Shown piece after piece: positions 1-6,643 of a DNA stretch of 6,661 nucleotides. The position numbers were made by a program, and so were the translations under genes. Under the pieces are notes generated by a model. It was given only the letters and a program-made list of their open reading frames with translations. It was not told where the DNA came from and did not search any database. Source of the DNA: an uncultured Spirochaetaceae bacterium. GTDB taxonomy: Bacteria; Spirochaetota; Spirochaetia; Treponematales; Treponemataceae. The first letter of the stretch is position 1. Each line of letters begins with the position of its first letter. The stretch is from positions 1 to 6,661 of the forward strand of contig CACYBG010000081.1 of assembly GCA_902772605.1 (NCBI GenBank), written 5' to 3'.

Positions 1-1876
1 CCTTGCATACGGGACCGGAAACAAGACTTTCGTAGCCGTAATCATCTGCATGATACTGACGACATTTTTCGACATAGGCATGGAAACCCTTCCCAGACTG
101 AAGCCCATCTCCGACAACAGGCTTTTCTGGGCGCATTTCTTTTCATACGGATATTTCCTGCTCCGTAATGCGAGCAACCTCTTCTACATCGTGTTCATAC
201 TGGTAATCATAAAGCCGGTCCTGAAGCTGAACAAGTACCTCAGGGTACCTTTGGTTTACGCTCCGTACATAATCATAGCGGCGGTCATACTTTCAAACCT
301 GTTTACGGGAAAGGTATTCACGATAACCGCAACCGAAGGCTATTCAAGGGGACCAGTCCTGAACGCAATCTACGTGCTTTCGCTATGCTATTCGCTCATA
401 GGCGCCGGATACCTCATGACCAGCTACAGGTACATAGAGAGGGACAGGTGGATAATCCTCCTGCTCCAGTACCCGCTGACATTCATCTCCATCCTGATAC
501 AGTTCCTTCATCCCGAGTGGCTCGTCGAGATGCTTTCAATGGGCATTTCACTCCTGCTCGTACTGGTCCTGGTCGTAAAGCCGGAAGACACCATGGATCC
601 GAAAATCGGCATACTGAACTACAAGTCCTTCCTGGACGAAATGCATAAATACAGCCATTCCAAGGACAGCGTTTCAATTGTGCTGATAAGGCTCACCAAT
701 TCCTATCAGGTGCGCTCATATCTGGGAGAAAAGAAATTCAAGAGCTACATAACCAGGATTGCAAGGCAGATCGACTCAAGGTTCGCTTACTACGGCCAGA
801 AGCGGAACATATATTTCGACCAGTCGGGATGCTTTTTCATAACGGTAGGTTCCGACAGCTTCGACATTGAGGGAGCCGTATCCAAGGAAATAGAAACGTT
901 CAAGGCGCAGATGCAGGATTTGAGTGAATTCGGACTGAGGTTCGAGGAAAAAATCTGTACGCTGAGGTTCCCGAAGGACATTCCCGACGTAAACAGCCTC
1001 CTCCACTTTGCCGCCGTATTCCCGGAAATCATGTCTCCCGGAGTAATCTACAGGCCTGCATCGGAACTGGTTACGACAAAGGACTTCAAGATCAGGAACA
1101 GCATGAACAAAATCCTCGACAGGGCCATAAAGAACAGGCAGCTGGAGATGTACTACCAGCCCATATACTCAATCAAGGAAAAGTCTTTCGTTTCTGCGGA
1201 GGCCCTGATACGTCTTAAGGATCCGGAATTCGGTTTCGTTCCGCCCGGACTCTTCATCCCCGCCGCAGAGCAGGGTTCATTCATATTTCCGATAGGCGAC
1301 TTCATACTGCAGGACGTTTTCAGGTTCGTTTCGGAGAACAACTTCAAGGACCTGGGGCTCAAGTACATAGAGGTGAACCTTTCTGTTTCGCAGTGCATAC
1401 AGAGGAATTTCAGCAGGAAGATATTCAGCCTTCAGAAATCCTTCAACATAAGGCCGTCGGAGATAAACTTCGAGATTACCGAATCGGCATACGACAATTC
1501 CAGCGACATAATGGCGGAAAACATAAGGAAGATTTCGGAGGCGGGGTTCTCAATTTCGCTCGACGACTACGGAACCGGATATTCGAACATGCAGAGGATA
1601 CTGGACATTCCCCTTTCCATAGTCAAAATCGACAAGAGCCTGGTAGACACCATAAATACTAAAAAGGGACGGACCGTAATAAAGAACACGATTTCGATGA
1701 TGCACGACATAGACATGCATCTGGTCGTGGAAGGCATAGAAACGGAGAACGTGCTGAATACCCTGGACGGAATGGGTGCGGATTACATACAGGGATTCTA
1801 CTTTTCAAAGCCGCTGCCTGAAAAGGAATTTCTGGAATTCCTGAAGAAAAACAACAGGAAGCCTGCGTCCGACTGA
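1..1876 (+). CDS. Membrane-anchored EAL-domain cyclic-di-GMP phosphodiesterase with degenerate GGDEF domain (5' end outside window)
   Basis: Predicted inner-membrane enzyme hydrolysing cyclic-di-GMP to pGpG. The frame is open to the left edge, the first ATG (base 50) lies inside a hydrophobic helix and has no Shine-Dalgarno, so the true start is upstream. Residues below count from that ATG. Five further hydrophobic segments lie at about 41-57, 66-85, 103-125, 134-153 and 158-176. A GGDEF fold follows (about 182-300): it keeps a D-x3-G-x2-N entry (183-190) but has SGCFF (259-263) instead of GGDEF and none of the metal-binding aspartates, so it should not make cyclic-di-GMP. The EAL domain (about 350-600) looks complete: E384-A-L, N443, E475 and E478, D505-D506 in DDYGTG, K526, E561 and Q581. 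Activity is inferred from these residues; the signal sensed by the membrane part is unknown. It ends 54 bases from the convergent hisS. Confidence 0.88.
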   Translation, partial: LAYGTGNKTFVAVIICMILTTFFDIGMETLPRLKPISDNRLFWAHFFSYGYFLLRNASNLFYIVFILVIIKPVLKLNKYLRVPLVYAPYIIIAAVILSNLFTGKVFTITATEGYSRGPVLNAIYVLSLCYSLIGAGYLMTSYRYIERDRWIILLLQYPLTFISILIQFLHPEWLVEMLSMGISLLLVLVLVVKPEDTMDPKIGILNYKSFLDEMHKYSHSKDSVSIVLIRLTNSYQVRSYLGEKKFKSYITRIARQIDSRFAYYGQKRNIYFDQSGCFFITVGSDSFDIEGAVSKEIETFKAQMQDLSEFGLRFEEKICTLRFPKDIPDVNSLLHFAAVFPEIMSPGVIYRPASELVTTKDFKIRNSMNKILDRAIKNRQLEMYYQPIYSIKEKSFVSAEALIRLKDPEFGFVPPGLFIPAAEQGSFIFPIGDFILQDVFRFVSENNFKDLGLKYIEVNLSVSQCIQRNFSRKIFSLQKSFNIRPSEINFEITESAYDNSSDIMAENIRKISEAGFSISLDDYGTGYSNMQRILDIPLSIVKIDKSLVDTINTKKGRTVIKNTISMMHDIDMHLVVEGIETENVLNTLDGMGADYIQGFYFSKPLPEKEFLEFLKKNNRKPASD

Positions 1877-1930
1877 CACCGGGACCGTTTCAGACCGGCA
1901 TCAAAATCGGATTGGGGCTCCCCGTATCAA

Positions 1931-3238
1931 TCAGCGGTTTTCAAGGACCTTTTCTGCAGCCTGCTCAACCGTAAGTCCCTCAAACTGTTCGCGAGTCTTC
2001 AGGTTCTTGAGCGTCATGACGCCTTTTTCGGCATCCGAAGCATTTATGAGGATTCCCCATGGAACGCATTTCTTTTCGGTGACCGCATACTGACGGCCCA
2101 TCTTTACGGCATCCGGGAAAACCTCTACGGTCACTCCCCTCTCCCTGAGCCTGCTTGCAACTCCCTGATAGTGAACGGCAAGCTTTTCGTCGCAGTTGTA
2201 GATTTCAACGTCCAGATAGCTTCCGCGGCTTTCCGTAAGTCCGAGTTCACAAAGCCCCGCAATGAGCCTGTCAAGACCGATGCTTGCACCGACTCCTGGA
2301 ACCCTGTCCTTCATGTAGAGTCCTGCAAGGTTGTCGTATCGTCCGCCAGAGCATACGGAACCTATTCCGGGAAGATCGTCCAGGAAGGTTTCGTATACGA
2401 CGCCCGTATAATAGTCAAGTCCCCTCGTGATGGACGGATCAAGGACGTACGAATCCTGTATTCCGGAAGCCTTCATCATTCCGTAGATGTCCTTCATGCG
2501 GATTGAATCCTCCGCCTCTCCTCCGGCAAGAGACTCGATGTGTGCAAGGGTCTCCTCGAAACCGGAAAGCGGCTGTATGTATTCAAGTATCCTTGATGCG
2601 GAATCCTTCGACCCCGTAAGTTCCGTAAGCTCCTTTTCCACCTGCTCCGGTCCTACCTTTGCAAGCTTGTCGACGATTCTGAGTATGTCCTCGGAACGGT
2701 CGGATGCATCGATGGTCTTCAGGAAGCGGTTGAATATGCCCCTGTGGTTCACGTGTATGTGAACCTTCTCCACTCCGATGGATGAAAGTGCGCTTTTCAT
2801 GAGCGACAGGATTTCAAAGTCCGATCCTGCTGAATCAGAACCGACGGTATCGAAATCGCACTGGACGAATTCCCTGTAGCGTCCGGCCTGGGGCTTTTCA
2901 CCCCTCCACACCTTTGCTATGTGATACCTCTTGAACGGGAAGTAGAGTTCCTCCCTGTGCTCGGCCGTGAACCTGGCAAACGGAACCGTAAGGTCGAACC
3001 TCATGGCTACGTCCCTGTGTCCGTTGTCTTCAAAACGGAATACCTGCTTTTCGGTTTCACCGTTGCTCTTCCTAAGGAGTATCTCAGTGTATTCAAGCAC
3101 CGGAGTGTCGATTGGAACGAAACCGTAGCTGCGGTATGTCTTCGTAAGTTTTTCGATCAAGTCCGAGCGGAGTATTTCATCCTGGGGAAGGAAATCCCTG
3201 AACCCCTTCAGGACTTTAGGTTGAATGAGTGTTTCCAT
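1931..3238 (-). CDS. hisS: Histidine--tRNA ligase (HisRS)
   Basis: Cytoplasmic class II aminoacyl-tRNA synthetase that attaches histidine to tRNA-His using ATP, expected to work as a homodimer. The 435 residues match the usual bacterial length. Visible landmarks are motif 1 around 40-55, a DLTVPFAR block (82-89), motif 2 with R112-G-E and the following GRYREF (102-130), the histidine-binding RGLDYYTG (272-279), SGGRYDNL (297-304), motif 3 GVGASIGLDRL (315-325) and a C-terminal anticodon-binding domain from about 340. The DLTVPFAR block is closer to the archaeal/eukaryotic-like HisRS group than to the E. coli type (family knowledge from memory). The start is well fixed: an in-frame TGA at 3256-3254 lies only five codons before the ATG. 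No Shine-Dalgarno precedes it. It diverges from coaX and converges on the EAL gene. Confidence 0.97.
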   Translation of the reverse strand: METLIQPKVLKGFRDFLPQDEILRSDLIEKLTKTYRSYGFVPIDTPVLEYTEILLRKSNGETEKQVFRFEDNGHRDVAMRFDLTVPFARFTAEHREELYFPFKRYHIAKVWRGEKPQAGRYREFVQCDFDTVGSDSAGSDFEILSLMKSALSSIGVEKVHIHVNHRGIFNRFLKTIDASDRSEDILRIVDKLAKVGPEQVEKELTELTGSKDSASRILEYIQPLSGFEETLAHIESLAGGEAEDSIRMKDIYGMMKASGIQDSYVLDPSITRGLDYYTGVVYETFLDDLPGIGSVCSGGRYDNLAGLYMKDRVPGVGASIGLDRLIAGLCELGLTESRGSYLDVEIYNCDEKLAVHYQGVASRLRERGVTVEVFPDAVKMGRQYAVTEKKCVPWGILINASDAEKGVMTLKNLKTREQFEGLTVEQAAEKVLENR

Positions 3239-3249
3239 GACGATATAAT
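3221..3249 (+). promoter_or_regulatory. Predicted sigma-70-type promoter of coaX
   Basis: A -35 TTGAAT (3221-3226) and a perfect -10 TATAAT (3244-3249) are separated by 17 bases, which is the ideal spacing. The predicted transcription start is about 3256, giving a leader of about 44 bases before coaX. The -35 lies inside the hisS reading frame (codons 5-6). The -10 overlaps the opposing hisS -10 by five base pairs. This is a prediction from sequence; no start-site data were available. Confidence 0.72.
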
Positions 3250-3273
3250 AAGGTCAAAATCCTATAAATTCAA
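3245..3273 (-). promoter_or_regulatory. Predicted sigma-70-type promoter of hisS
   Basis: Read on the minus strand, a -35 TTGAAT (3273-3268) is followed after exactly 17 bases by a -10 TATTAT (3250-3245). Only six bases separate the -10 from the hisS ATG, so the predicted transcription start (about 3238) is the A of the start codon. The -35 lies in the coaX leader. If this promoter is the one used, hisS has a leaderless message. A promoter further upstream, overlapping coaX, cannot be excluded. Confidence 0.6.
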
Positions 3274-3286
3274 GTGAGCCATTCAC

Positions 3287-3292
3287 GGAGGT
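3287..3292 (+). promoter_or_regulatory. Ribosome binding site of coaX
   Basis: GGAGGT lies seven bases before the coaX ATG, a strong match and ideal spacing that fixes the start. A small hairpin (GTGA 3274-3277 with TCAC 3283-3286, loop GCCAT) sits directly before it; four base pairs is too little to claim regulation. Confidence 0.85.
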
Positions 3293-3299
3293 CTTCCAG

Positions 3300-4118
3300 A
3301 TGCTTTTCGGTGTCGACATCGGTAATACGAACATAGTAGCGGCTGTCTTTGACGGGGACAGAATCATAAATCAGTGGAGGATAGCCTCGGACATAAGGCG
3401 TACCGGGGATGAATACACTTCCGTACTCCTTACCCTGGCAAGGGATGCCGGCCTTAATCCGGAAAAGATAAGCAGGTCCATAATAAGTTCGGTAGTGCCA
3501 GACCTTACGGGTCCGCTGATTACGGTCGCCCAGAACCTTACGAAGAAAAAGCCTTTCGTAATAACCTCAGACCTGGCAAAATCCGGTCGTCTTCCGGTCA
3601 GGCTTCCCGACGGCACGACGCACAACCTGGGTACGGACCTTCTGTGCAATGCCGTCGGAGCATGGGAAATGTTCGGAGGGGGACCGAACATAGTCGTAGA
3701 TTTCGGAACGGCATGTACGCTCACTGTAACGGACAGCAGGGGAATAATACAGGGGATTACGATTTCTCCGGGACTTAGGACCGCCGTACACGCACTTGCA
3801 TCCAACACGGCCCAGCTTCCGGTCGTTCCGCTCGTAGCCCCGAAAAGCTCGCTCGGCTCAACCACTGAGGAAGCAATTCAGGCGGGAGTCATACTTGGCT
3901 ACAAGGGACTTGTGGAATACCTGGTCTCACAGACGAAAAAGGACCTTGAAAAGCTCACGGGAGACAGTGCGGAATCGGTACATGTGGTTGCAACCGGAGG
4001 CCTTAATTCCGTACTCAAGCCCCTCACCGACGCATTCCAGGTGGTAGACAAGGAACTGACCCTCAAGGGCCTGAAAAAGATTGCCGACCATCTTCCGGAC
4101 TGTTCCGAAGGACTTTAG
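3300..4118 (+). CDS. coaX: Type III pantothenate kinase (CoaX)
   Basis: Cytoplasmic enzyme that phosphorylates pantothenate with ATP, the first step of coenzyme A biosynthesis. It belongs to the acetate/sugar kinase-Hsp70-actin (ASKHA) fold, unlike CoaA. The 272 residues fit the family's usual 250-270. Landmarks in order are the phosphate-binding DIGNTN (6-11), a G-x-D segment (111-113, the D being the expected catalytic acid), VVDFGTA (132-138), the ISPGL stretch (155-159), STTEEAIQAGV (187-197), the ATGGL phosphate loop (231-235) and the C-terminal DKELTLKGL (250-258). In family members I recall, the aspartate is often followed by arginine; here it is leucine. The family is known for lacking feedback inhibition by CoA and for needing a monovalent cation. 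Start is set by GGAGGT at seven bases. It diverges from hisS and ends 33 bases from the convergent GGDEF-EAL gene. Confidence 0.95.
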   Translation: MLFGVDIGNTNIVAAVFDGDRIINQWRIASDIRRTGDEYTSVLLTLARDAGLNPEKISRSIISSVVPDLTGPLITVAQNLTKKKPFVITSDLAKSGRLPVRLPDGTTHNLGTDLLCNAVGAWEMFGGGPNIVVDFGTACTLTVTDSRGIIQGITISPGLRTAVHALASNTAQLPVVPLVAPKSSLGSTTEEAIQAGVILGYKGLVEYLVSQTKKDLEKLTGDSAESVHVVATGGLNSVLKPLTDAFQVVDKELTLKGLKKIADHLPDCSEGL

Positions 4119-4151
4119 GGTGTTATTGTCAACATAGAAAAGGCCCTTCGT

Positions 4152-6632
4152 TCAGCGACTTTTTCCGTCGGGCGACCAGTCTATGGCTTCATCCGGCGGA
4201 AGAGGCTTACTGAAATAATAGCCCTGTATGACGTCCGCACCGAATTTCCTGAGGCTTTCATACTGCCACTTTTCCTCAACGCCCTCTATTATCATGGTCT
4301 TTCCAAGGTCGTGGGTGAGCGCAATTACATCCCTTATGAAAAGCTCCTTTCCGTCCGTCAGGTATGCGTTGACGAGCGACTTGTCAAGCTTAAGGACGTC
4401 TACCGGTATGTATGTCAGGTAGCTCAGCGACGAATATCCGGTTCCGAAATCATCCATGAGTATCTGCACGCCCATGTTCTTGAACTGGACGAAAAGGTTT
4501 CCGGCCTGCCACGTGTTGTCCATGAAAAGCCCCTCGGTTATCTCAAGTCCGATGTACTTCGGGTCTATTTCGCAGTCCTTCAGGAGTTTCTTCAGGAAGT
4601 CCACGTAACCGACGTCCGAAATCTGATTGCAGGAATAGTTTATGGAGATGTTGCGGAGCTCCTTTCCCTCGGCCTTCCACTTTGCAAGCTGCCTGACCGC
4701 ATGTTCGGTCGTAAACCTTCCTATCCTGGAGATGAGTCCGCTCTGCTCCGCTATCGGTATGAATTCCGCAGGCCCTATTCCGCCGTCCTTCATCCTTATC
4801 AAAGCCTCATACCCGACAAGCTCCTTCGTCCTCGCATCGACCTTCGGCTGATAGACCATGTAGAATCCGTCGTTCTCGATTGCATCGACAATCTTCTGCC
4901 TGATCCTGTTGATGTGGACTGTCTTTTCCTCAAGCTCCCCCGAAAAGACGAGCGTCGTGTTCTTGCCGTGTTCCTTTGCGCTTTCCATTGCTATCGCCGC
5001 CCTCTGGAACATTTTTTCGACGGTCATGTTCTCGCCCGAATTCACGATTCCGATGCTGACAGTGCAGACGACATGTTCCATTCCTATGGTCATCGGAGCC
5101 TTGAAAGCTTCATGAAGGTCCTTTATGAGCTCGTCGCCCCTTCCGACCGCTTCACCGACGCACAGCACTATGAATTCGTCGCCGCTGCACCTTGCAAGGT
5201 AAAGGTCCCTCGCATCGCAGAATTTCCTGAGGAGCATCGCCGCATGTATGAGGTAGTCGTCCCCCGTCTTGTGGCCGAAGTTTTCGTTAAGCGACTTGAA
5301 GTTGTCTATTCCTATCCGGAGCATGGACACAGTCTTTCCCGTTTCAAGGAGCCCCGAGAGGAACTGTTCAGCCGCCTGCCTGTTTGCAAGCTGAGTAAGC
5401 CTGTCGTGTTCCGAATCGAACTTCAGAGTCCTGTCGGCAGACTTGAGCATGACGTTCCCCATGACAAGGGATGCAATCACCATGACGACGGAAATTACGC
5501 TCAGGACCATCGGCAGTATGAGCCAGTCGAACGCCTCGAATATGTTTACGGGTTTGTTGAGGAACACCGTATCCTCGGGAAGTATGGACATGTCCATGTT
5601 GTACTTCCTCATCAGGGAGTAATCGTAGACAACGATTCCGCTGGTCTCAGTGTTGAGCGGGATTTCAGAAACCTTCCTTTCGCCCCTCAGTATGGAATTC
5701 ATCGTTTCACCGGCCATCCTGCACTGTTCGGGGAAATTCATCATCGTGCCGCCCAGTATTCCCTTGCCGTGCCCCTCGGTATAGTTCCTGAACACCGGAA
5801 CGTGCGCGTGCCCCACGATGGTACTGATGCTCTGCGGTATCGTATAGTTGATTCCCTCGCTGTCGTTGAAGGCTGTCATGTAGATGAGTATCGTGTTAGA
5901 TGAAATCGATTCAAGCAGATCCTCGAATTCGCGCCTGGTGTAGTCGGTCGTGCTTATGCCTGCAAATTTAAGTGAAGGATACGACTTTTCGAAGCTGTAG
6001 AAAGTGTCCCTGTCACCGCGCCCCGTCGGAGTGTCGTCGTATATGGCAGATATCGTGTCGGCCCACGGCATGAGCTTCATGGCGACTTCAATGGTCGAAT
6101 CAAGGTAGGTTTCCTCGGAGAATCCCGTCATGTGCGGATTCAGGGCAGCCTTTCTTGCAAGCTCGTGATTGTTTATTCCATAGAAAACTACGGGAATTTC
6201 GCTGAAGAATTCATCCTGATGCTCAAGTACGAACGAAAGGGCCGCATCGTCTCCTATGATGACCCCGTCGTACTTAATGGACCTTGATTCGATGCGCTTC
6301 TTGAAAAAGCCGTAGAAATCCTCAACGTCGGAAACCGAACCGTAGTTCTTGGTGTCCATGTAAACCACGTCGTAGCTTATGTTGTTGAGGTAAAGCCCCT
6401 CCTTGAGGCCCCTCTCCTGCGACGAATAGGAGGAATGCGTCGGAGTGTAGGAATCAAGGAAAAGCACCTTGTACTCGGGTGATGAGGGTTCGGGGATTTC
6501 AGAGTCCTTTTCTTCGGTCGGCGGATTCTTCACCATCCTGTAGGCAATCAGCAGGACTGAAAAAATCATGAGCATGATACCCAGGACGATCAGGACGTTT
6601 TTCACAGATGATTTAATTTTTTCGACTGACAT
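4152..6632 (-). CDS. Sensor protein: extracytoplasmic substrate-binding-like domain fused to GGDEF and EAL domains
   Basis: Predicted inner-membrane cyclic-di-GMP enzyme. Positions count from a GTG at 6638; I prefer the ATG two codons later (6632), which has GGAG seven bases before it. An N-terminal anchor (about 13-34) is followed by a long outside domain (about 55-350) resembling the ABC-transporter substrate-binding (PF04392-like) fold, with VLFLDSY at 58-64 and VIIGDDAA at 126-133. A second helix (about 371-396) leads inside. The GGDEF domain (about 407-560) carries SGDEF (485-489); the first metal-binding aspartate of the usual DxDxFK is glycine (443), N451 and D460 are kept, and no RxxD inhibition site precedes it. 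The EAL domain (about 580-822) is complete: E611-A-L, N667, E699, E702, D729-D730, K750, E785, Q805. Likely a phosphodiesterase with a ligand-controlled input and a doubtful cyclase domain. The ligand is unknown. Confidence 0.92.
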   Translation of the reverse strand: MSVEKIKSSVKNVLIVLGIMLMIFSVLLIAYRMVKNPPTEEKDSEIPEPSSPEYKVLFLDSYTPTHSSYSSQERGLKEGLYLNNISYDVVYMDTKNYGSVSDVEDFYGFFKKRIESRSIKYDGVIIGDDAALSFVLEHQDEFFSEIPVVFYGINNHELARKAALNPHMTGFSEETYLDSTIEVAMKLMPWADTISAIYDDTPTGRGDRDTFYSFEKSYPSLKFAGISTTDYTRREFEDLLESISSNTILIYMTAFNDSEGINYTIPQSISTIVGHAHVPVFRNYTEGHGKGILGGTMMNFPEQCRMAGETMNSILRGERKVSEIPLNTETSGIVVYDYSLMRKYNMDMSILPEDTVFLNKPVNIFEAFDWLILPMVLSVISVVMVIASLVMGNVMLKSADRTLKFDSEHDRLTQLANRQAAEQFLSGLLETGKTVSMLRIGIDNFKSLNENFGHKTGDDYLIHAAMLLRKFCDARDLYLARCSGDEFIVLCVGEAVGRGDELIKDLHEAFKAPMTIGMEHVVCTVSIGIVNSGENMTVEKMFQRAAIAMESAKEHGKNTTLVFSGELEEKTVHINRIRQKIVDAIENDGFYMVYQPKVDARTKELVGYEALIRMKDGGIGPAEFIPIAEQSGLISRIGRFTTEHAVRQLAKWKAEGKELRNISINYSCNQISDVGYVDFLKKLLKDCEIDPKYIGLEITEGLFMDNTWQAGNLFVQFKNMGVQILMDDFGTGYSSLSYLTYIPVDVLKLDKSLVNAYLTDGKELFIRDVIALTHDLGKTMIIEGVEEKWQYESLRKFGADVIQGYYFSKPLPPDEAIDWSPDGKSR

Positions 6633-6639
6633 ATTCACT

Positions 6640-6643
6640 CTCC
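6640..6643 (-). promoter_or_regulatory. Ribosome binding site deciding the start of the GGDEF-EAL gene
   Basis: On the minus strand GGAG (6643-6640) lies seven bases before an ATG at 6632-6630, but only one base before the in-frame GTG at 6638-6636. Spacing therefore favours the ATG. The promoter is not visible, because only about 18 bases remain upstream before the window ends. Confidence 0.7.

Noticed and set aside
50..52. ATG at base 50 as the start of the first gene.
   Set aside because: The frame is open to the left edge, the upstream residues continue a hydrophobic helix, and there is no Shine-Dalgarno before this ATG. The gene starts outside the window.
3371..3865. A 164-codon minus-strand open frame inside coaX.
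   Set aside because: It is antisense to a well-supported coaX with all family motifs, has no recognisable domain, and has no supporting ribosome binding site that I could see.
4090..4112. Imperfect hairpin at the coaX 3' end (CTTCCGGA with TCCGAAGG) as an intrinsic terminator.
   Set aside because: The stem has four pairs, a mismatch, then three weaker pairs; it lies within coding sequence and is not followed by a T-run.
4113..4135. A minus-strand TTGACA (4134-4129) as the -35 of an antisense promoter into coaX.
   Set aside because: No acceptable -10 is found at 16-18 bases; the expected place holds a sequence like TTCGGA inside the coaX end.
4311..5903. A 530-codon open frame on the plus strand, antisense to the GGDEF-EAL gene.
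   Set aside because: Its codons are exactly in register with the sense codons, so it stays open merely because the real gene does not use TTA, CTA or TCA there. The translation is rich in H, R, V and E with no recognisable domain, and the sense strand has unmistakable GGDEF and EAL motifs.
6636..6638. GTG as the start of the GGDEF-EAL gene.
   Set aside because: It lies one base after the only Shine-Dalgarno (GGAG), while the ATG two codons later has a seven-base spacing. The difference is only two residues.
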